A stretch of DNA of 56,704 bases from Glycomyces sp. TRM65418 (GTDB lineage: Bacteria > Actinomycetota > Actinomycetes > Mycobacteriales > Micromonosporaceae). The stretch is taken from the NCBI RefSeq assembly GCF_019710475.1, contig NZ_JAJFAX010000017.1:1-56704 (forward strand). The letters run 5' to 3'. The notes under the pieces are model-generated. The model made no database searches. It was given only the letters and a program-made list of their open reading frames with translations, and was not told the DNA's origin. The position numbers and the translations under genes were made by a program. The stretch's first letter is position 1. Each line of letters begins with the position of its first letter. Shown piece after piece: positions 50,991-56,704 of the stretch.

Positions 50991-51992
50991 TCAGAGCCGT
51001 ACCAGCATCTTGCCGATGTTCGTGCCCCGCATCATGCCGATGAACGCCTCCGGTGCGCGCTCCAGGCCCTCGGCCACGGTGTGCTCGGTGTGCAGCGAGC
51101 CCTCATGGAGCATGGCCGCGGCCTTGCCGATCCATTCGCCGAACAGGTGGAAGTACGAGGACACCAGCATGCCCCGCAAGGTGGCGTCCTTCGCGGCGAG
51201 CGCGAAGAGGTTGGCCGGCCCCGGCACGGGCGCCGTGGCGTTGTAGCCGCTGATCGCGCCCACCATCGCGATCCGCCCGCCGGGGCGCAGTGCGTCGATC
51301 GCCGCGGTCAGGTGGTCGCCGCCGACGTTGTCCACGTAGACGTCCACGCCGTCGGGAGCGGCCGCCGCCAGTTGCTGGGCGAGCGAGCCGGCGCGGTAGT
51401 CGATCGCCGCGTCGAAGCCGAAGTCGTCGGTCAGCTTGGCGGTTTTGACCGGCCCTCCGGCCGAGCCGATCACCTTGGAGGCGCCCAGTCGACGGGCGAG
51501 CTGTCCGGCTACGGAGCCGACCGCTCCCGCAGCGGCCGAGATGAACACGACGTCGCCCGCTTCGACGGGAGCGACCTCGGTGAGCGCGGCGTAGGCGGTG
51601 AGCCCGGTCGTCCCGAGCGCTCCGAGGTAGTACTCCGGCGGGGCCAGCTCGGTATCGATCACGGTCGCCGCGGACGCGTCGAGCACCGCGTGCTCGCGCC
51701 ACCCCAAGACGTGCGCGACGGAGGTCCCGACCGGCACGGTCTCGGCCCGGGAGGCGATCACCTCGCCGACGGCGGCGCCGTCCAAGGCCGCGCCGAGCGC
51801 GAAGGCGGGCAGGTAGGAGTCGCCCTCGTCCATGCGTTCGCGCATGTACGGGTCGACCGACATCCAGGTGTTGCGGACCAGGATCTGGCCCTCGGCCGGT
51901 TCCGGCAGTTCGCGCTCGACGAGCGCGAAGTCGGTGGGGACGGGTGTGCCGTCGGGGCGGGAGGCCAGGTGGATCTCACGGTTGGCGGTCAT
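50991..51992 (-). CDS. NADP-dependent medium-chain reductase (curcumin/prostaglandin-reductase type)
   Basis: 333 residues, zinc-free MDR family. The N-terminal GroES-like domain includes RNTWMSVDPYMRERM. The nucleotide fold has AAAGAVGSVAGQLARRLGAS and the later YVDNVGGDHL. Relatives (CurA, LTB4 12-hydroxydehydrogenase) reduce alpha,beta-unsaturated ketones with NADPH. Start at MTANREIH with GAGAGGAA upstream. It is divergent from an AfsR-like regulator, whose promoter region carries 11-bp SARP-type repeats, so it is a probable target. Confidence 0.93.
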   Translation of the reverse strand: MTANREIHLASRPDGTPVPTDFALVERELPEPAEGQILVRNTWMSVDPYMRERMDEGDSYLPAFALGAALDGAAVGEVIASRAETVPVGTSVAHVLGWREHAVLDASAATVIDTELAPPEYYLGALGTTGLTAYAALTEVAPVEAGDVVFISAAAGAVGSVAGQLARRLGASKVIGSAGGPVKTAKLTDDFGFDAAIDYRAGSLAQQLAAAAPDGVDVYVDNVGGDHLTAAIDALRPGGRIAMVGAISGYNATAPVPGPANLFALAAKDATLRGMLVSSYFHLFGEWIGKAAAMLHEGSLHTEHTVAEGLERAPEAFIGMMRGTNIGKMLVRL

Positions 51993-52031
51993 CGGATTCC
52001 TCTCGGTCGCGGGCTGTGCGGGCCCGGTTTC

Positions 52032-52095
52032 GCTGTCGGTTCCGACACTGGCCGGGAGCGCGCACGGTCCGCTGACGGTTCGCTGTCGGTACCGT
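52032..52095. promoter_or_regulatory. SARP-type direct repeats and leaderless promoter
   Basis: GCTGTCGGTTC (52032), GCTGACGGTTC (52071) and GCTGTCGGTAC (52082) are near-identical 11-mers. The last two are exactly adjacent, giving the 11-bp pitch bound by BTAD/SARP regulators. TACCGT (52090-52095) ends six bases before the regulator's GTG. The repeats therefore abut its own -10 and face the divergent reductase gene. Confidence 0.7.
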
Positions 52096-52101
52096 TGGCG
52101 C

Positions 52102-55077
52102 GTGCGTTTCGGAGTGCTCGGTCCCCTGGCGGCCTGGACCGACGAGGGGCGTGAGGTCCGCGTCCCCGAGGTCAAGGTCCGTGCGCTGCTCGCCGACCTG
52201 ATCATCCATAGTGGCCGAGTTGTTTCGGTGGACCGCCTCATCGACGACCTGTGGGGCGACGCCCTCCCCGGCGATCCGTCGAACACGCTGCAGACCAAGG
52301 TCTCGCAGCTGCGCCGCGTGCTCGGCGGCGCCGAGGCGGGCGGACGAGGCCTGGTGGTCTACCGGGCGCCGGGGTATCTGCTCAAGGCCGAGGACCTCGA
52401 TGCCGCCAGGTTCACCGCCCTGGTCGCCCGAGCCCGTGCCGCAGGGGACCCGTACGCGAAGACCTCGCTGCTGGCCGACGCCCTGGCGCTGTGGCGGGGC
52501 CCGGCCTACGGTGAGTTCCGCGACGAGCCCTTCGCCCGCCACGAAGCCGCGGCCCTCGAAGAGCTGCGCCTGACCGCCTTGGAAGAACAGGCGGAGGCCC
52601 GTCTGGCGACCGGTGACCACGCCCTGCTCGCAGACGGGCTCGCCCCCGCCGTCGCCGACCATCCGATGCGCGAACGGCTGCGCGCCGCCCATCTCAAGGC
52701 CCTCTACCTCTCGGGCCGCCAAGGCGAAGCCTTGGCCCTGTACGACCAGTTGCGAAACACCCTCGCCGACGAACTCGGCGTCGACCCGAGCCCCGCCCTG
52801 ACCACGTTGCATCTGGCAATGCTCAACCAGGACCCTGCGCTGGGCGCCGCTTCGCCTCCCGCGGCGCTCGGCGCGAGCCTGCCCGCACCGCTGTCGGGAA
52901 TCATCGGGCGCGAAGCCGAGACGGACCGTGCCCGCAGGATGCTCGCCTCCGGCCGCCTGCTCACGGTCACCGGTCCCGGCGGGGCCGGCAAGACCCGGCT
53001 CGCCGTCGCCGTCGCCGCGGCGGCCGCCGGTGACCGGGCGCGGTTCGTCGAACTGGCCGACCTGCGGACCGCGGACCCCGACCGCGTGGCCGAGCATGTG
53101 GCTGCGGCACTCGGCCTGCGCGACGACGCCGCCGACCGGCCCGCGGCAATGCCGCGACGCGACCCGGCCGAACGGCTCGCCGAAGTCCTGCGCGGGCGGG
53201 ACGCGCTCCTGGTCCTCGACAACTGCGAGCACCTGGTCGAGCCCGCCGCGGAGCTGACGCATCGGCTGCTGACCGCTGTTCCGGACCTCCGCGTCATCGT
53301 CACCAGCCGAGAGTCGCTCGCCGTTCCGGGTGAGACGCTGCTGCCGCTCGGCCCGCTCTCGCCGGACGCCGCAGCCGAGCTGTACGAGTCGCGCGCGCAG
53401 ACCGCCCCGGGCCCCGCCGACGCGCCGTGGATACGCGCCGCCTGCGAACGCCTCGACGGGCTGCCGCTCGCGCTCGAACTGGCCGCCGCCCGCGTCCGCG
53501 CCCTCGGGTACCGCGGCGTCGCCGAACGGCTCGACGACCGGTTCTCCCTGCTCTCCAATGCCTCGCGCGGCCGTCCCGACCGGCAGCGGACCCTCCGGGC
53601 CGTCATCGACTGGAGCTGGGAGCAGCTCGACGACGACCAGCGCCGGACCCTCAGCGTCCTCGCCGTCCACCCCGGCGGCGCCGCGCCCGGCGTCCCCGAC
53701 GCGGACCCCGACCTCGTCGAGCAGCTCGTGGCCCGTTCCATGGCCGTCGCCGAACCCGGACCGGACGGGACCATGCGCTACCGCCTCCTCGAGTCCATCG
53801 CCGCCTACGGTCGCGAACGACTCGCCGAAACCGGCGACGCCGCAGCGGTACTCGACCGGCGCGACGACCACTACGCCCGCCTGGTCGAGCAGGCCGACCT
53901 CCGCGGCCCCGCGCAGGAGCACTGGCTGCGCCGGCTCGACCAGGAGGAGCGCAACCTGCTCGCCGCCGCCGAACACCGCGCCGACCCGGGCCTGACCGTG
54001 CGCCTCTCGTGGTACTGGTACCTGCGGGGCAGGCACGGCGAAGCGCTGCGGCACCTCGCCGCCGTCCGCCATGACCCTGAGGCCGCCGCGTGGGAGCACG
54101 CTTTCGCCCTCCTGACCGGCACGCGGCCGCCCGTCGGCGACGCGAAGCCGGACCCGCAGGTCGGCCCGCGCGCCGACTGGTTCCTCGCCTCCGCCCACCT
54201 GCATTTGGGCGACCCCGACGCCGCCGGGCCCCTGCTCGGCCGCGCCCTCGACGAATGCCGCGCCACCGACGACGCATGGGGCGAGGCGGCCGTGCTGGCC
54301 TCCGGCGCCAAGCGGGCGATCTTCCAGGGGGACCTCTCCACGGCCGAACGGGCCGCGACCGGCAGCCTCCACCGCTTCACCGCCCTCGGCGACCGGTGGG
54401 GACGGCTCCAAGCCGGCGACATGCTCGCCTACCACGCCGAGATCACCGGGGACTACGAGCACGCCGCCCGGTTGCACCGCGACGGACTCCGTTCATGTGA
54501 AGCGCTCGGCATGTGGATCGAAGCCTCGTACCGGCTCTCCGGTCTCGGCCGGATCGCGCTGCTGACCGGCGACCTCGCGGAGTCCGAACGACTCCACGAA
54601 CGCGGACGCGCGATGGCCGCTGAGCACGGGGCCGCGTTCGCAGAGGACTTCGCCCGCATGGGTCTCGCGCTCGCGGCTCGACGCCGCGGCGCCCTCGACA
54701 CCGCCGAGTCGCTCCTGGAGGCATCACTGGATTGGGGGCGGCGCCTGCGGTCCGCGTCCGGGAAGCCCTTCTACGGAGTCGCCTTGACGCTCAGCGAACT
54801 CGGCTTCGTCGCCGAACTGCGCGGCGACGCCCGTCAGGCCCGGCTCCGGCACGGTGAGGCGCTGGACGCCGCTGAAGCGCTAGGCGACCCGCGCGCGATC
54901 GCACTGGCCGAGGAAGGGCTGGCCGGTGCCGCCGCACTCGACGGGAACGGTGCCGAAGCCGAGCGGCTGCTGTCCGAGGCCGCCGCGTTGCGCGCGTCGC
55001 TCGGCGCGCCTCTGCCGCCCGCGGAGCGCGGCGACGTCGACCGGATCGAGGCGCGCCTGCGCGCGGCCGTGCGCTGA
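52102..55077 (+). CDS. AfsR-like BTAD regulator with NB-ARC ATPase and TPRs
   Basis: 991 residues. OmpR-type winged helix at about 1-85 (FGVLGPLAAWTDEGREVRVP), BTAD at about 90-240, NB-ARC with Walker A GPGGAGKTRL (about residue 290) and LLVLDNCEHLV, then helical TPR-like repeats to the end. It belongs to the large SARP/LAL-like class that activates nearby genes. Flanking genes on both sides are medium-chain reductases, one divergent and one downstream. The GTG is six bases after TACCGT, suggesting a leaderless mRNA. Direct 11-bp repeats upstream suggest autoregulation. Confidence 0.93.
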   Translation: MRFGVLGPLAAWTDEGREVRVPEVKVRALLADLIIHSGRVVSVDRLIDDLWGDALPGDPSNTLQTKVSQLRRVLGGAEAGGRGLVVYRAPGYLLKAEDLDAARFTALVARARAAGDPYAKTSLLADALALWRGPAYGEFRDEPFARHEAAALEELRLTALEEQAEARLATGDHALLADGLAPAVADHPMRERLRAAHLKALYLSGRQGEALALYDQLRNTLADELGVDPSPALTTLHLAMLNQDPALGAASPPAALGASLPAPLSGIIGREAETDRARRMLASGRLLTVTGPGGAGKTRLAVAVAAAAAGDRARFVELADLRTADPDRVAEHVAAALGLRDDAADRPAAMPRRDPAERLAEVLRGRDALLVLDNCEHLVEPAAELTHRLLTAVPDLRVIVTSRESLAVPGETLLPLGPLSPDAAAELYESRAQTAPGPADAPWIRAACERLDGLPLALELAAARVRALGYRGVAERLDDRFSLLSNASRGRPDRQRTLRAVIDWSWEQLDDDQRRTLSVLAVHPGGAAPGVPDADPDLVEQLVARSMAVAEPGPDGTMRYRLLESIAAYGRERLAETGDAAAVLDRRDDHYARLVEQADLRGPAQEHWLRRLDQEERNLLAAAEHRADPGLTVRLSWYWYLRGRHGEALRHLAAVRHDPEAAAWEHAFALLTGTRPPVGDAKPDPQVGPRADWFLASAHLHLGDPDAAGPLLGRALDECRATDDAWGEAAVLASGAKRAIFQGDLSTAERAATGSLHRFTALGDRWGRLQAGDMLAYHAEITGDYEHAARLHRDGLRSCEALGMWIEASYRLSGLGRIALLTGDLAESERLHERGRAMAAEHGAAFAEDFARMGLALAARRRGALDTAESLLEASLDWGRRLRSASGKPFYGVALTLSELGFVAELRGDARQARLRHGEALDAAEALGDPRAIALAEEGLAGAAALDGNGAEAERLLSEAAALRASLGAPLPPAERGDVDRIEARLRAAVR

Positions 55078-55118
55078 CCGTCGGCGAATCATGCGCGCGG
55101 GCGGCGACAGTTGCCGAC

Positions 55119-56069
55119 GTGAAAGCACTGATCTTCAACCCCGAGCTGACCATCGGCGACGTCCCCGAGCCCGAGCCCGGCCCCTCGCAAGCGCTGGTGC
55201 AGGTGCAGGCGGTCGCCCTCAACTTCGGTGAACTCGCCTACCGCCCCGAGGGGCTCGGCCCCGACCACGTGAGCGGATGGGACGCCGCCGGCATCGTGGT
55301 CCGGGCCGCAGCGGACGGCACCGGCCCCCTCGAAGGCACCCGGGTCGCCACCTTCGGCTGGAGCGGCGCATGGGCCGAGCGCCGCGTCGTCGACGTCGGC
55401 GACCTCGCGGTCGTGCCCGACCACGTCGACCTCGGCGCGGCCGCCGCCCTACCGGTCGCCGGGACCACCGCCCTCCAGGCGGTGCGCCGCCTCGGCCCCA
55501 TCAGGGGCCGCCGGGTCCTGGTGACCGGCGCGTCCGGCGGCGTCGGCCGCTTCGCCGTGCAGCTGGCCGCCCGAGCAGGCGCGCACGTCATCGCTTCCGT
55601 CGGCAGTCCTGAACGCGGTGCGGGGCTGGCGGCAGCGGGCGCGGCCGAGATCGTCCTCGGCCCCGAACGGCTGCGCGACAGGGTCTACGGCGTTCTCGAC
55701 AACGTCGGAGGATCGCAACTGGCCGAGGCGTTCCTGAGGCTCGAGGACGACGGCGTGGTCCAGGCGATCGGAAAGGCCTCCCGTGAACCCACGGTGATCG
55801 ACTTCGAGCTCGCCCGGGTGCGGTCGGCACGCGGACGCATCGAGAACTTCAACATCAGCGTCCCGCTCGGCGACGACCTCGACCACCTCGTGTCGCTGCT
55901 GGCAGCGGGGAAGCTCGACCCGCAGATCGGCTGGCGCGGCCCGTGGGACCGGGCGACGGAGGCCGCGCGTGCGCTCCTGAACCGCCGCGTCGCGGGCAAA
56001 GCGGTCATCGACCTCCCTTCTTCGAACTCCTCGAACGCGGGCGGCGAAGACGGTCCGGTCGGTTCATGA
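55119..56069 (+). CDS. Zinc-independent quinone-oxidoreductase-like MDR protein
   Basis: 316 residues. GroES-like N-terminus (LVQVQAVALNFGELAYRP), nucleotide-binding VTGASGGVGRFAVQLAARAG, and GVLDNVGGSQLAEA. The catalytic and structural zinc Cys residues of alcohol dehydrogenases are absent, fitting quinone or enone reductases. GTG start 42 bases after the regulator's stop; they could be co-transcribed. Together with the divergent reductase it brackets the AfsR-like gene, suggesting a small redox regulon. Confidence 0.9.
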   Translation: MKALIFNPELTIGDVPEPEPGPSQALVQVQAVALNFGELAYRPEGLGPDHVSGWDAAGIVVRAAADGTGPLEGTRVATFGWSGAWAERRVVDVGDLAVVPDHVDLGAAAALPVAGTTALQAVRRLGPIRGRRVLVTGASGGVGRFAVQLAARAGAHVIASVGSPERGAGLAAAGAAEIVLGPERLRDRVYGVLDNVGGSQLAEAFLRLEDDGVVQAIGKASREPTVIDFELARVRSARGRIENFNISVPLGDDLDHLVSLLAAGKLDPQIGWRGPWDRATEAARALLNRRVAGKAVIDLPSSNSSNAGGEDGPVGS

Positions 56070-56131
56070 GCGACGTCTCGACCGACTGCCGTTCGCGGAC
56101 GGCCGGAAGTGAAAGGGCTTACCGTTGGCGC

Positions 56132-56167
56132 GTGACAACGCGAACAAGGAAGGCTCTGAAAGGATGA
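56132..56167 (+). CDS. Eleven-residue leader ORF coupled to the acetyltransferase gene
   Basis: GTG follows a TACCGT box by six bases, so it would sit at the 5' end of the mRNA. It reads VTTRTRKALKG and stops with TGA that overlaps the ATG of the next gene (ATGA). Its length and placement suggest a leaderless upstream ORF that feeds ribosomes to the acetyltransferase start. The 15 bases TACCGTTGGCGCGTG at 56120-56134 are identical to those at the AfsR-like promoter (52090-52104). Confidence 0.45.
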   Translation: MTTRTRKALKG

Positions 56168-56685
56168 GCGTCAGACTCACCACTGAGCGGTTGACGCTGC
56201 GCCCCCTCGTCGCCGCAGACGCCGAAACGCTCGACGCGATCAATGCCGATCCCGAGATCATGCGGTACATCGGAGACGGTCGGCCGAAGACGACGGAAGC
56301 GACCAGGGCCATCGCGGAGAAGGTGGAGGCGGTCTGGGCCGAGCGCGGCTGGGGCACCTTCGCCGTCGTCGAGAACGAGAGCGGGACGCTCGTGGGCATC
56401 GGTGTCATGGCGACCCCGTCGTTCCTGCCCGAGATCCTGCCGGCCACCGAGGTCGGCTGGCGTATCAAGCGCGACCGGTGGGGTCGCGGCTACGCGCCTG
56501 AGGCGGCGCGGGCCGTGGTGGGGTTCGCGTTCGACGAACTCGGACTCGACCGCGTGGTCTCGTGCATCCATGTGGACAACACCGCCTCGATCCGCGTCGC
56601 GGAGAAACTCGGCATGACCCTCGAACGCGAGACCATCGTCCCGGGTCTCGAGGTCTCCTGCCGCGTCTACGAACTCAAGGCGTGA
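56164..56685 (+). CDS. GNAT acetyltransferase (RimJ/RimL type)
   Basis: 173 residues. GNAT fold with TTERLTLRPLVAADAETLDA at the start, the acetyl-CoA loop region in IKRDRWGRGYAPEAARAV, and the closing VSCIHVDNTASIRVAEKLGM. Family members acetylate ribosomal protein N-termini, small amines or antibiotics; the substrate is not readable. The ATG is coupled to the tiny leader ORF. Complete within the window, followed by only 19 bases. Confidence 0.93.
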   Translation: MSVRLTTERLTLRPLVAADAETLDAINADPEIMRYIGDGRPKTTEATRAIAEKVEAVWAERGWGTFAVVENESGTLVGIGVMATPSFLPEILPATEVGWRIKRDRWGRGYAPEAARAVVGFAFDELGLDRVVSCIHVDNTASIRVAEKLGMTLERETIVPGLEVSCRVYELKA

Positions 56686-56704
56686 CAAGAGCTGGGAGCA
56701 CTCC

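Noticed and set aside
1..56704. CRISPR array, tRNA, rRNA or intact insertion sequence
   Set aside because: No regularly spaced repeats, cloverleaf sequences, rRNA-like stretches or transposase motifs were recognised.

Overview
The window is high-GC DNA with GC-rich third codon positions, many GTG starts, many promoters consistent with leaderless mRNAs, and AfsR/SARP-type regulators. This points to a filamentous or spore-forming actinomycete. The polysaccharide-degrading gene set would fit Glycomycetaceae, Micromonosporaceae or Streptomyces relatives; the genus is my inference. No rRNA, tRNA, CRISPR array, intact transposase or prophage was seen. It reads as chromosomal accessory DNA.

Region 1 (1-9.3 kb) is for xylan or beta-glucan use. 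A sugar ABC importer (binding lipoprotein, two permeases) and a cytoplasmic GH3 glycosidase form a tightly coupled minus-strand operon. It is divergent from a LacI regulator, and palindromes cover both promoters. Next come a secreted CE4 polysaccharide deacetylase with a ricin-type lectin domain and a secreted GH11 xylanase with a CBM2-like module. The secreted enzymes would release oligosaccharides, the importer would bring them in, and GH3 would finish hydrolysis.

Region 2 (9.6-18.9 kb) holds a large DUF4132 protein, an Hsp70-TM-WD40 fusion protein, and a CopB-type copper ATPase behind a CsoR-type operator. A decayed NAD(P)-binding gene lies between the last two, and a small DUF7144 membrane protein follows.

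Region 3 (19.2-23.1 kb) is the most system-like block. It encodes an OmpR-type response regulator whose phospho-acceptor Asp is Glu, a VTC-type polyphosphate polymerase domain protein, a DUF4956 membrane protein, and a secreted CotH-type kinase with a cellulose-binding-type module. Direct repeats of a TTCAY-like core at 11-bp spacing occur both at the regulator's own start and in the divergent DUF4956/cotH promoter. This suggests one regulon.

Region 4 (23.2-40.7 kb) is mixed: two lipoproteins, a hydrolase, an NTF2-like protein, a secreted protein, a STAND/TPR regulator, an ABC exporter, CorA, a UGT-like glycosyltransferase, a TetR/DUF3995 divergent pair, a 1091-residue AfsR-like regulator, and a small secreted peptide.

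Region 5 (41-56.7 kb) consists largely of regulator-target pairs: TetR with a hydrolase, MarR with a membrane protein, LysR with an MFS exporter, and a second AfsR-like regulator flanked by two medium-chain reductases. It also has a Cys-less AhpD-like protein, an EstB-like serine hydrolase followed by an MFS remnant, and a GNAT acetyltransferase behind a very short, apparently leaderless ORF. Two very long perfect hairpins (25- and 26-bp arms) lie between convergent genes at 41.1 and 44.5 kb.
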